Of a stretch of 64,000 nucleotides of DNA, positions 47,356 to 56,004 are shown piece by piece. The position numbers and the translations under genes were made by a program. The notes beneath the pieces were generated by a model. That model was not told the origin of the DNA. It ran no database searches and worked only from the letters and a program-made list of their open reading frames with translations. Every line of letters begins with the position of its first letter. Position 1 is the stretch's first letter. Source of the DNA: Methylobacterium iners (GTDB lineage: Bacteria; Pseudomonadota; Alphaproteobacteria; Rhizobiales; Beijerinckiaceae); NCBI RefSeq assembly GCF_022179305.1, contig NZ_BPQP01000056.1:28063-92062 (forward strand), written 5' to 3'.

Positions 47356-49200
47356 ATGAACGGTAACGCCGCTGCGACCCGCCGGACCCTCTCGGCCGTC
47401 TTCCTCTGCCTTGCCGCGTCCTGCTCCGCGCTCGCCGCGCAGCCGCGGGAATCGAGCCCTGTCTCGGAATACGAACCGGCGGAGTCGCTGGAGGGCAACT
47501 TCCTCTCGGCCTACATCGCCGGTGCCGCGCGCGACACCGCCGCCGCGGCGAGCTTCTACCGCGAGGCCGTGAAGGCCGACCCGCGCAACGCCGAGCTCCT
47601 GGAGCGGGCCTTCGTCTCGCTGCTCGCCGACGGTGCCCTTAACGACGCCTTCCGCGCCGCCGAGCGTCTCACAGCCCGCGATGGGACCAACAACCTCGCC
47701 CAGCTCTCGCTGGGCGTGCGCCAGATCAAGGCCGGACAGTTCAACCAGGCGCGGCAGAACTTCGCGCGCAGCGGCCGGGGGGCGGCGGCCGACCTCACCG
47801 CGACCCTGCTCACCGCCTGGGCCTATGCCGGCGCCAATGACGGCAAGCGCGCCATGGAGACCGTGGCCAAGCTCAAAGGCGAGCGCTACTACAACACCTT
47901 CCGGGATTTCCACGCCGGCCTCATCGCCCAGCTGATCGGCGACAATGCGGAGGCCGAGCGCCGGCTGAAGGCCGCCTACGACGCCGACCGCAACACCCTT
48001 CGCATCGTCGACGCCTACGCGAGGATGGAAGCCGGAGCCGGCCGCACCGACCTTGCCATCCAGGCCTACACCGAGTTCGACCGGCTGCTGCCGCGCCACC
48101 CCGTGGTGCGCGACGCCCTCGACCGGCTCAAGGCGGGCAAGCCTCTTCCCCGCCTCATCAACACCGCCCAGGAGGGGGCCGGAGAGGTGCTCTACGGCCT
48201 TGGCTCGGCCGGCTCGACGCAAGGGGATGAGCTTCCGGCCGTGGTCTACCTGCGGCTCGCCCTCTATCTCGCGCCGGAGCACGGGCTCGCCCGCCTGACG
48301 CTGGCCGACATCCTCGACCGGATGAAGCAGCCGGAGCGCGCCAACGAGGCCTATTCCCAAATTCCGGCCTCGTCGCCGCTGAAGCTCAACGCCGACATCC
48401 AGATCGGGCTCAACCTGGAGCAGATGGGCAAGGGCGATGAGGCGATCCAGCACCTCGACGCGGCGATGAAAGCGCATCCGGACAACATCGACGTCATCAC
48501 TGCGCTGGGAAACGTCCAGCGCTCTCGCAAGAAGTACGAGGAGGCGGCGGCCACCTACAGCCGGGCCATTGGCCTGATCGGCAATCAGCCGGCAGCGAAT
48601 TACTGGACCACCTTCTACTTCCGCGGCACCGCCTACGAGCGCGCCAAGCAATGGCCGAAGGCCGAGGCCGATCTGAAGAAGGCCCTCGAACTCGTCCCCG
48701 CAAGCCAGCTCGGCGCCCGCGCGCAGGTGCTCAACTATCTCGCCTATTCCTGGGTCGACCAGAACATCAACATCGACGAAGCCTTCACCATGTTGAAGCA
48801 AGCCGTCGACGCGGCTCCGCGCGACGGCATGATCATCGACAGCCTCGGCTGGGCCTATTTCCGCCTCGGCCGCTGGGACGACGCCGTGCGCGAACTCGAG
48901 AAGGCGATCGAGCTCAAGCCCGGCGATCCGACGATCAACGACCATCTCGGCGACGCCTATTGGCGGGCCGGCCGCCGGCTCGAGGGCAAGTTCCAGTGGC
49001 AGCACGCCAAGGACCTGAACCCGGAGCCCGAGGACCTCGAGAAGATCAACGCCAAGCTCAAGGATGGAATGCCGGAGCTCGACAAGCCCGCCGCCACCGC
49101 GGAGAACCCGCCGGAGCCTGGGGCCAATCCGGAGCTGCCCAAGGGCGCGCCCGCACCGAGCGAGCCGCCCGGCGCCGCCGACAAGAAGAGCGGCGGCTGA
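47356..49200 (+). CDS. TPR-repeat exported protein
   Basis: A 614 aa protein with a signal peptide (LSAVFLCLAASCSALA) and tetratricopeptide repeats over most of its length (e.g. AASFYREAVKADPRNAELLE, NYLAYSWVDQNINIDEAF, SLGWAYFRLGRWDDAVRELE). The acidic/Pro-rich tail has PEPGANPELPKG. It probably scaffolds other proteins in the periplasm or outer membrane. Its end is 115 nt before ispE, a pairing often seen in Rhizobiales. GTG 47350 lies just before the chosen ATG 47356. Confidence 0.85.
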   Translation: MNGNAAATRRTLSAVFLCLAASCSALAAQPRESSPVSEYEPAESLEGNFLSAYIAGAARDTAAAASFYREAVKADPRNAELLERAFVSLLADGALNDAFRAAERLTARDGTNNLAQLSLGVRQIKAGQFNQARQNFARSGRGAAADLTATLLTAWAYAGANDGKRAMETVAKLKGERYYNTFRDFHAGLIAQLIGDNAEAERRLKAAYDADRNTLRIVDAYARMEAGAGRTDLAIQAYTEFDRLLPRHPVVRDALDRLKAGKPLPRLINTAQEGAGEVLYGLGSAGSTQGDELPAVVYLRLALYLAPEHGLARLTLADILDRMKQPERANEAYSQIPASSPLKLNADIQIGLNLEQMGKGDEAIQHLDAAMKAHPDNIDVITALGNVQRSRKKYEEAAATYSRAIGLIGNQPAANYWTTFYFRGTAYERAKQWPKAEADLKKALELVPASQLGARAQVLNYLAYSWVDQNINIDEAFTMLKQAVDAAPRDGMIIDSLGWAYFRLGRWDDAVRELEKAIELKPGDPTINDHLGDAYWRAGRRLEGKFQWQHAKDLNPEPEDLEKINAKLKDGMPELDKPAATAENPPEPGANPELPKGAPAPSEPPGAADKKSGG

Positions 49201-49315
49201 AGGATCGGCGCGGGGTTGACCTGACGCGCCGGAAGGCGCCAAGCCATCCCGCGCGCCCCATCCGGCCAAGCTTGAACCTCGGGCGCGATCCGATCCCGTT
49301 CACGTCCGAGACGTT

Positions 49316-50191
49316 GTGCAGCCCCTCGTCACCCGCGCTCCCGCCAAGATCAACCTGACCCTGCACGTCCTCGGCCGGCGGGCCGGCGACGGGTATCATG
49401 AGCTCGAGAGCCTCGTCGCCTTCACCGGCGCGGGCGATACCTTGACGCTGACGCCGGGACCGGAGCTGGCGCTGACGGTGTCGGGCCCGACATCGGGGCC
49501 GGCCGGGCCGCTGGACGACAACCTCGTGATGCAGGCCGCCCGTCACCTCGCCGCCGGATATCCCGGTCTGCGCTGGGGCCGCTTCGACCTCGTCAAGCGC
49601 CTGCCCGTGGCCGCAGGCATCGGCGGCGGCTCCTCCGATGCCGCGGCCGCCCTGCGCCTGCTCGCGCGCCTGAATGGGCTGGACCTGAGCGACCCCGCCG
49701 TGGTCGCGGCGGCCCGCGCCACCGGGGCCGACGTGCCCGTTTGCCTGGAGCCGCAGGCCCGGATGATGCGGGGCGCTGGCGAGGCGATCGGGCCCGTCCT
49801 GCGGCTGCCACCACTGCCGGCCGTGCTGATCAATCCCGGCGTTCCCGTGGCGACGGCACCGGTGTTCCGGGCCCTCGGCCTCGCCAGCGGCGAGCGCCAT
49901 CCCGGGGCACCGCATCCCCTCGTCGCGCCGGAGCCGACGCTCGGAGCGCTGCTCGACACCATCGCCCCGGCGCGCAACGATCTCGAGAGCCCGGCCCTCA
50001 CGGTCGCTCCCGTCGTCGCCACGGCCGTCGCGGCCCTTCGGGCCTCTCCCGGCTGCCGCGTGGCGCGCATGTCCGGGTCCGGCGCCACAGTGTTCGGCCT
50101 CTTCGTCGACCGTGCCTCGGCCTCCGCCGCCGCCCGTCGCATCGCCGCCCTCCACCCCGATTGGTGGGTCAAGGCCTCGCTCCTGCGCTGA
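49316..50191 (+). CDS. ispE: 4-diphosphocytidyl-2-C-methyl-D-erythritol kinase
   Basis: A 291 aa GHMP kinase of the MEP isoprenoid pathway: [26 protein letters not shown] at the start, [16 protein letters not shown] (ATP-binding GHMP loop), [15 protein letters not shown] near the C-terminus. It phosphorylates CDP-ME at the 2-hydroxyl. The GTG start at 49316 is the first codon of the conserved region. A polyprenyl diphosphate synthase, later in the pathway, lies nearby on the other strand. Confidence 0.95.
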   Translation: MQPLVTRAPAKINLTLHVLGRRAGDGYHELESLVAFTGAGDTLTLTPGPELALTVSGPTSGPAGPLDDNLVMQAARHLAAGYPGLRWGRFDLVKRLPVAAGIGGGSSDAAAALRLLARLNGLDLSDPAVVAAARATGADVPVCLEPQARMMRGAGEAIGPVLRLPPLPAVLINPGVPVATAPVFRALGLASGERHPGAPHPLVAPEPTLGALLDTIAPARNDLESPALTVAPVVATAVAALRASPGCRVARMSGSGATVFGLFVDRASASAAARRIAALHPDWWVKASLLR

Positions 50192-50280
50192 CAACGGCGT
50201 CGCTCCGCTGTGCGGCCCGGGCCCGGATTCACCTCCGGGAAAGACTCGCGTGCCTAAGCTCACCGGAACGGGAGTGCGGA

Positions 50281-51885
50281 ATGGACCAGGGAAGATCCGG
50301 CTCTTGGGCCGAGGGTGAGCTGCGCGAGTTCCTCAGCCTCATGATGATCGGCGCCTGCGTCTGGATCGCCGGGACGCAGCTCGGCGCCTTCGGAATCCTG
50401 TTGGATCTCGTGGCGCTCCACCGCCTCGACGACCTCGTGATGCTCTTCATCTGCATGAGCGTCGGCGTCGTGGTCGCCGCCATCCGCAAGTCGCTGAAGC
50501 TGCGTCGAGTCATGGAGGCTCGTGACAATGCCCAAAGCCACGCGGAATCCGTGGCGCGCCACGACGCCCTGACCGGCCTCGCCAATCGCAGGCTCTTCCA
50601 GGAGACGCTGGACGGGCATCTCTCCGGCCGCACCGACATCCCGTCCGTCGCGGTCCTCCTGATCGACCTCGACCGGTTCAAGCCGGTCAACGACGTGCAC
50701 GGGCACGCGGCGGGTGACGCCGTCCTCTGCACGGTCGCCGACCGCCTGCGGACGCTGACGTCGCGAGGAATTACCGCCCGCCTGGGCGGCGACGAGTTCG
50801 TCGTCCTCTTCGATTACGGCAGCGATGCTGAGGCGGTGGGGCGCCTTGCCCAGGAGATCATTGCCTCGCTCTCGAACCCCGTAGAGTTCGGCGCGAGCCG
50901 CCTGGAGATTGGCGCGACCATCGGCATCGCCGTGGCGACTCCGGAGACGGCCACCGCCGAGACCCTGCTCCACGCCGCCGACGTCGCCATGTACCAGGGC
51001 AAGCGCGACGGGCGCGGCACCTTCCGCTTCTTCCAGTTGGAGATGGGTCAGGCGCTGAAGGTCCGCGCCCTGCGCGAGCAGGAGCTGCGGGCGGGCATCC
51101 TGCGCGGCGAGATCGAGCCCTTCTACCAGCCCGTCGTCGCCCTGCCGGGTCGCGAGCTCATCGGCTTCGAGGTCCTCGCCCGCTGGCGCCATCCGGACCA
51201 GGGTCTGCTCGGCCCGGGGGAGTTCATCCAGCTGGCCGAGGAGACCGGCATGATCGCCGACCTGAGCTGGTCGCTGATGCGCCAGGCCTGCAACGACGCC
51301 CGCCTCTGGCCGGCCCATCTCCAGCTCGCCGTGAACATCTCGCCCCTGCAGCTGCAGGACCGCCAGATGCCCGAGCGCGTCCTCGCCATCCTCACCGAGA
51401 CGGGTTTCGCCCCGAGCCGGCTCGAGATCGAGATCACCGAGACGGCGCTGGTCCAGGATCTCGAAGCGGCGCGCATCGCCCTTCGGTCGCTGCAGAACAT
51501 CGGCGTGCGCATCGCCCTCGACGATTTCGGGACCGGCTATTCGAGCCTGTACCACCTGCGCGAGTTGAAGTTCGACAAGCTCAAGATCGATCGCAGCTAC
51601 GTCGCCTCGATCCCCCTGGGTTCCGAGCGCGCCAAGCTCGTCGATGCCATCATCGCCCTCGGCTCGAGCCTCGGCTTGGTCACCACGGCCGAGGGCATCG
51701 AGAGTGCGTCGAGCGTCGAATGGCTGGCCGAGCAGGGCTGCACCTACGGCCAGGGCTTCCTGTTCGGCCGTCCGATGGACAAGCCGGCCACCGACCTGCT
51801 GCTCAACGAATGGTCGGACGTCGCGGGCAAGCTCGTGCTGTCAGGATCCACGCCGCAGGACGTGAGCCTCGGCGCGGCCGCCTGA
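50281..51885 (+). CDS. Membrane GGDEF-EAL cyclic-di-GMP protein
   Basis: A 534 aa protein: two N-terminal membrane helices (about residues 21-75), then a GGDEF domain with intact RLGGDEF (GGDEF at 169-173), then an EAL domain with EVL in place of EAL (GFEVLARWRHP), DDFGTGYSSL, FDKLKIDRSYV and the final QGFLFGRP. Both catalytic cores look complete, so it may make and/or cleave c-di-GMP. Its 3' end converges on the polyprenyl synthase, with the hairpin at 51956-51997 between. Confidence 0.92.
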   Translation: MDQGRSGSWAEGELREFLSLMMIGACVWIAGTQLGAFGILLDLVALHRLDDLVMLFICMSVGVVVAAIRKSLKLRRVMEARDNAQSHAESVARHDALTGLANRRLFQETLDGHLSGRTDIPSVAVLLIDLDRFKPVNDVHGHAAGDAVLCTVADRLRTLTSRGITARLGGDEFVVLFDYGSDAEAVGRLAQEIIASLSNPVEFGASRLEIGATIGIAVATPETATAETLLHAADVAMYQGKRDGRGTFRFFQLEMGQALKVRALREQELRAGILRGEIEPFYQPVVALPGRELIGFEVLARWRHPDQGLLGPGEFIQLAEETGMIADLSWSLMRQACNDARLWPAHLQLAVNISPLQLQDRQMPERVLAILTETGFAPSRLEIEITETALVQDLEAARIALRSLQNIGVRIALDDFGTGYSSLYHLRELKFDKLKIDRSYVASIPLGSERAKLVDAIIALGSSLGLVTTAEGIESASSVEWLAEQGCTYGQGFLFGRPMDKPATDLLLNEWSDVAGKLVLSGSTPQDVSLGAAA

Positions 51886-51955
51886 CGGGGCCGAAAGTAT
51901 TTTCCGCCGAGGTGGTTACCGGTTCGGCGAAAGAAAATGCGTTGCAACAGGAAGA

Positions 51956-51997
51956 TAGAGCATTTTTCGTGATCCAGAGATCACGGAAGATGCTCTA
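51956..51997. repeat. REP-like inverted repeat / bidirectional terminator
   Basis: Arms 51956-51974 and 51979-51997 (19 nt) are inverted with two differences around a 4 nt loop; both ends read TAGAGCAT. The right arm includes the stop codon of the polyprenyl synthase gene. It lies between convergent genes and could stop transcripts from both sides. Confidence 0.8.
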
Positions 51998-53017
51998 GTG
52001 CGCCCGCGCGATACAGAAATCCACGACCTGGAGCAGGGCGGATTTCGTCGGTCCGTTGGGGAACAGGGCCAGCGCGTCGCGGGCCATCGCGCCGTAATGG
52101 CGGGCCCGCTCGGTCGTGTCCTCGAGCGCCCGGTGACGACGCAGGATCGCGAGTGCCGCGTCGAGGTCGCCCGCCTCGACCTCGCCGCGCTCCAGGGTCC
52201 GCCGCCAGAAGCCGCGCTCCTCGTCGCTGCCGCGGCGAAAGGCGAGCACGATCGGCAGGGTGATCTTGCCCTCGCGAAAGTCGTCGCCGACATTCTTGCC
52301 GAGGGAGGCGCTGGCGCCACCGTAATCGAGCACGTCGTCGACAAGCTGGAAGGCGATGCCGAGATTCATGCCGTAGGAGCGGCAGGCGGCCTGCTCGGCG
52401 CGCGGGCGCTCGGCCAGCACGGGGCCGACCTCGCAGGCCGCCGCGAATAGCTCCGCCGTCTTGGCCCGGATCACCGCGAGGTACTCGTCCTCGGAGGTCT
52501 CGGTGTTCTTGGCGGCGGTGAGCTGCATCACCTCGCCCTCGGCGATGACGGTGGCGGCGGCCGAGAGGATGTCAAGGGCCCGCAACGAGCCCACCTCGAC
52601 CATCATCCGGAAAGCCTGGCCCAGCAGAAAGTCACCGACGAGCACGCTCGCCTCGTTGCCCCATTTGATGCGGGCGGCGACCCGGCCGCGGCGCATGTCG
52701 CTCTCGTCGACCACGTCGTCGTGGAGGAGCGTGGCCGTGTGCATGAACTCGACGCTGGCTGCGAGCTTCACGGCGCCGTCGCCGGCGCGGTAGCCGCAGA
52801 GGTCGGCCGCCGCGAGCGTCAGGATCGGTCGCAGGCGCTTGCCGCCCGAGGCGATCAGGTGCTGGGCCACCTCGGGGATCATCTCGACCTCCGAGCCCGT
52901 GCGGGACAGGATGCACGCGTTCACGCGTTCCATGTCCCGCGCCACCAGCGCGACGAGATCGTTCAGGCTCGCCTCCGGATCGGAGCGGCCCTCCTCGATG
53001 GGAACCACGACACCCAA
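51995..53017 (-). CDS. Polyprenyl (octaprenyl-type) diphosphate synthase
   Basis: A 340 aa trans-prenyltransferase making the isoprenoid side chain of ubiquinone: GGKRLRPILTLAAADLCGY, first Asp-rich motif LLHDDVVDESDMRRG, GEVMQLTAAKN, second motif AFQLVDDVLDYGG, GKNVGDDFREGKITLP. The start is uncertain: TTG 53017 gives MGVVVPIEEG, the family-like N-terminus; GTG 53008 is the alternative. Upstream codons to 53128 do not fit. Divergent from a DUF2007 gene. Confidence 0.92.
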   Translation of the reverse strand: MGVVVPIEEGRSDPEASLNDLVALVARDMERVNACILSRTGSEVEMIPEVAQHLIASGGKRLRPILTLAAADLCGYRAGDGAVKLAASVEFMHTATLLHDDVVDESDMRRGRVAARIKWGNEASVLVGDFLLGQAFRMMVEVGSLRALDILSAAATVIAEGEVMQLTAAKNTETSEDEYLAVIRAKTAELFAAACEVGPVLAERPRAEQAACRSYGMNLGIAFQLVDDVLDYGGASASLGKNVGDDFREGKITLPIVLAFRRGSDEERGFWRRTLERGEVEAGDLDAALAILRRHRALEDTTERARHYGAMARDALALFPNGPTKSALLQVVDFCIARAH

Positions 53018-53226
53018 CGCCCGATGCCTCCAGGTCAGATCGACCCGCGGGATCGTCCGCGGGAGTGGGCGATATGGGACGCGAGAGCCCGTTCCGGCAT
53101 CTCCCGCCACCCGTCGCCGGTGCCGCACCCCATCGCACGGGGCTTGGGACGCTGCAACACGGGCCCGTCGCGCTATAGAGGCCGGAAGGGACGGCCCCTT
53201 CTTACGGCCGCATGTCGGCAGGCTCC

Positions 53227-53460
53227 ATGACCGAACTGATCCGCAGCAACGACATCGTGCTCATGGGCTTCGCCCAATCGCTGCTGGAAGGGGCCGAGAT
53301 CCCCGTGCTCGTCGCCGACCAGCACATGAGCCTGATGGAGGGCTCCATCGGAGCCTTCGCGCGCCGGCTCCTGGTGCCTGACGACCATGCCGGCCAGGCA
53401 CGTCGGCTCCTCACAGAGGCCGGCCTCGCCCACGAACTGCGCGATGAAGGCGGTCGCTGA
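53227..53460 (+). CDS. DUF2007 small protein
   Basis: A 77 aa protein with the DUF2007 pattern: MTELIRSNDIVLMGFAQSLLE, VLVADQHMSLMEGSIGAFARR and LVPDDHAGQARRLL. It is a beta-alpha-beta-like signal-transduction domain of unknown role. Its 3' end overlaps the methyltransferase gene by 17 nt. The cluster polyprenyl synthase / DUF2007 / methyltransferase is common in alphaproteobacteria. Confidence 0.85.
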   Translation: MTELIRSNDIVLMGFAQSLLEGAEIPVLVADQHMSLMEGSIGAFARRLLVPDDHAGQARRLLTEAGLAHELRDEGGR

Positions 53461-54187
53461 CCCGGACGCCCCCGATGCCTGGCTCGGCGGGCGCCTGCGC
53501 CTGCGCCAGCCACCGCGGGGTGCGCACCGGGCCGGGACCGACGCCCTGCTGCTTGCCCGCCTCGTCATCCCGGAGCCGGGGGCCGTGGTCTGGGACCTCG
53601 GCGCGGGGACCGGGGCCGTCGGCCTCGCGGTGGCGGTCGCCGCCCCAGGCTCCCGGGTCGTGCTCGTGGAGCGAGACCCGGCGCTGGCCGCGCTGGCGCG
53701 CGAGAACGCCGCCCTAAATGGCCTCGCCGACCGGGTGACCGTGCGCGAGGCCGACCTGCTCGAGGCCGCCTCCGCCCGGCACGCGGCCGGCCTTGCGCCC
53801 GGCCTCGCGGACGTGGTCCTCACCAACCCGCCGTTCCACGATCGGGGGCACCGGCCCTCGCCGGTCCCGGGCAAGGCCGCGGCGCATAGCTTCCGCGCCG
53901 GCGACCTCGATGCTTGGCTGCGCGCCTGCCTCGACCTTCTCAAGCCCGGCGGCCGCCTCGGGTTGATCCACCGGGCCGACGCCCTGCCGGCCTGCCTCGA
54001 CGGCTTGCGCGGCCGCTTCGGCGCCATCACCGTCCGGCCGGTCCACGCCCGCGCCGAGCGCGCGGCGATCCGGGTGCTGATCACCGCGGTGAAGGGCAGC
54101 CGAGGTCCCTTCGGGCTGCTCCCGCCGCTGGTGCTTCAGGATTCCGAGGGACGCCCGAGCCCCGAGGCCGAGGCGATGCAAGCCTAG
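53444..54187 (+). CDS. tRNA1(Val)-A37 N6-methyltransferase-like protein
   Basis: A 247 aa class I SAM methyltransferase related to TrmN6/YfiC: DAWLGGRLRLRQPPRGAHRAGTDALLL, motif I VVWDLGAGTGAVGLAVA, motif IV VLTNPPFHDRG (NPPF is the N6-adenine signature). It probably methylates A37 of a tRNA, but the target is inferred from the family. ATG 53444 overlaps the DUF2007 stop. Confidence 0.85.
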   Translation: MKAVADPDAPDAWLGGRLRLRQPPRGAHRAGTDALLLARLVIPEPGAVVWDLGAGTGAVGLAVAVAAPGSRVVLVERDPALAALARENAALNGLADRVTVREADLLEAASARHAAGLAPGLADVVLTNPPFHDRGHRPSPVPGKAAAHSFRAGDLDAWLRACLDLLKPGGRLGLIHRADALPACLDGLRGRFGAITVRPVHARAERAAIRVLITAVKGSRGPFGLLPPLVLQDSEGRPSPEAEAMQA

Positions 54188-54371
54188 GGGCTGGGATCTC
54201 GGTCGTCGACGGTCCGCGGCGGTGGAGACGCCGGCCCTGTGACCTCGTCGATGACGGGGCACCCCTCTCGACAACGCATCACGGCGCCGACGCGAGCACC
54301 GACGCCACCTCGAGCTGAAGCTCTCGCGACGCCGCCCCGCGCCACGAGGAGCCGTCAGAACTTCGACTTAT

Positions 54372-54415
54372 GTTGACAGCGTCTACTTGCTGGGTCATAG
54401 GTTGACGATGTCTAC
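54372..54415 (+). promoter_or_regulatory. Promoter with two TetR-type operators, possible leaderless start
   Basis: GTTGAC-AGC-GTCTAC (54372-54386) and GTTGAC-GAT-GTCTAC (54401-54415) are near-palindromes, GTWGAC-N3-GTCWAC, 29 bp apart. The first contains a -35-like TTGACA (54373-54378); 17 nt on is CATAGG (54396-54401) as a weak -10, which places transcription start near 54408. That is the ATG of the dehydrogenase, so the mRNA may be leaderless. The second site covers the start codon. The downstream tetR is the likely binder. Confidence 0.6.
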
Positions 54416-55268
54416 TTCATCGCCTCGCTCCTCTCTTCTCCGGAAAAGCCTCCGCGATTGCTACGGTCCCTGGGCCGTCGTGACCGGCGCGTCCTCCGGC
54501 ATCGGGCAGACGATCGCGTCCGAGCTTGCGAGGGAGGGCCTAAACCTCGTCCTGGTGGCGCGCGGCGAGACCCTCGGCGCGCTCGGCGACACGCTGAAGG
54601 CGGGTCACGGCATCGCCGTCCGTGTCCTCACGGCCGACCTCAGCGACCCCGCGCAGGTCGACGCGGTGTCGGCGGATTGCGCCGATCTCGACATCGGCCT
54701 CCTCGTCGCGGCGGCAGGATTCGGCACCTCAGGACCCTTCCTGCGGGCCGATTCCGTTCAGGAATGCGCGATGCTCGACCTGAACTGTCGCGCGCTCATG
54801 CTGCAGGCCCACCATTTCGGCCGGCGCTTCGCCGCCCGCGGCCGCGGCGGGATCGTACTGATGGCCTCCCTCGTCGGCTTCCAGGGCACGCTCCTCGCCG
54901 CCCACTACGCCGCGACCAAGGCCTATGTTCAGACCCTCGCCGAAGGTCTGCGGGTCGAACTCGCCGGGAGCGGCGTCGACGTGCTGGCCTCCGCGCCGGG
55001 TCCCGTCCGTACGGGCTTTGCCGCCCGGGCCGACATGCGCATGGGCGCCGCCCTGTCGCCGCAGACGGTGGCGCGCGCCACCCTCGCCGCTCTCGGCCGG
55101 CGCACGACCGTGCTGCCCGGCGCGCTGACCAAGCTCCTCGCCTATTCGCTCGCGCCCTTGCCGCGCCCGCTGCGCGCCCGGATCATGGGCCGCGTGATGG
55201 CGGGGATGACGAAACACCAGCATGAGCAGAACACCAGCGAAGCCCGCACCGAAGCGAAACCTGCGTGA
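54408..55268 (+). CDS. Short-chain dehydrogenase/reductase
   Basis: A 286 aa SDR: TGASSGIGQTIASELAREG (cofactor loop), VAAAGFGTSGPF, LMASLVGFQGTLLAAHYAATKAY with catalytic Ser, Tyr and Lys. The C-terminus ends in a basic/hydrophobic LLAYSLAPLPRPLRARIMGRV segment that may bind membrane. The substrate is unknown. Start ATG 54408 lies inside the second operator; TTG 54387 would add seven residues. It overlaps tetR by 47 nt. Confidence 0.9.
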   Translation: MSTSSPRSSLLRKSLRDCYGPWAVVTGASSGIGQTIASELAREGLNLVLVARGETLGALGDTLKAGHGIAVRVLTADLSDPAQVDAVSADCADLDIGLLVAAAGFGTSGPFLRADSVQECAMLDLNCRALMLQAHHFGRRFAARGRGGIVLMASLVGFQGTLLAAHYAATKAYVQTLAEGLRVELAGSGVDVLASAPGPVRTGFAARADMRMGAALSPQTVARATLAALGRRTTVLPGALTKLLAYSLAPLPRPLRARIMGRVMAGMTKHQHEQNTSEARTEAKPA

Positions 55269-56004
55269 GGAATGCGTGGGCGCGGCACTGGCGATCATCG
55301 AGCGGAACGGCGTCGAGGCGCTCAGCCTCCGGGACGTGGCCCGGCAGCTCGGCGTCTCGCATCAGGCGCCCTACAAGCACTTCCCGAGCCGGGACCACAT
55401 CCTGGCCGAGGTCGTCGCCCGGGCCTTTGCGGGATTTGCCGCCCATCTCGACGCCCGGCCGCCCGGCGGCGACGCGCAGGCGGACCTCGCCGCCATGGGC
55501 GGGGCCTATCTCGCCTTTGCGGCCGCGCACCCGCTCCAGTACCGGCTGATGTTCGGAACCCCCTTGCCCGATGCGGCCGAGCACCCCGCCATGATGCGCG
55601 AGGCGCGCCATGCCTTCTCCCTGCTGCGCGACGGGCTCGCGCGGGTCGCTGCGGAGCGGGGCGCACCGGCGACGGAGGACGCCCTGGACCGCGACGCCCT
55701 CTACGTCTGGGCGAGCATGCACGGCATGGCGAGCATCCGGGCCTCCTGCGCCGTAGACACGCTGGGATTGTCCCCCGACGTGCTGGCCTCGGCGGGCCGC
55801 TACGGATTGGCGCGCGTGTCCCTCGCCCTCTCCGCGCCGGTGCCGGCGCAGGGACTCCCTCACGGCGCCGCGGCGCCGGCCGATCCGAACATCCCCGCTC
55901 CGAGGAGACCCCCGAATGACGGCGCTCGACCAGCACCCGACCGTCCGGTACCGGCGCGCCGGGCGCGAATCCGGCGCCCGCTCGCCTCGGACGACCACGG
56001 CTGA
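55222..56004 (+). CDS. TetR/AcrR family regulator
   Basis: A 260 aa regulator: helix-turn-helix ALAIIERNGVEALSLRDVARQLGVSHQAPYKHFPSRDHIL, then a WHG-type ligand domain (YRLMFGTPLPDAAEHPAMM, RYGLARVSLAL). The last ~45 residues are a Pro/Arg-rich tail translated over the start of the next gene, whose ribosome site GAGGAG lies inside it. The overlap with the upstream SDR gene by 47 nt shows co-translation. It likely represses its own operon through the paired palindromes at 54372-54415. Confidence 0.9.
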   Translation: MSRTPAKPAPKRNLREECVGAALAIIERNGVEALSLRDVARQLGVSHQAPYKHFPSRDHILAEVVARAFAGFAAHLDARPPGGDAQADLAAMGGAYLAFAAAHPLQYRLMFGTPLPDAAEHPAMMREARHAFSLLRDGLARVAAERGAPATEDALDRDALYVWASMHGMASIRASCAVDTLGLSPDVLASAGRYGLARVSLALSAPVPAQGLPHGAAAPADPNIPAPRRPPNDGARPAPDRPVPARRARIRRPLASDDHG

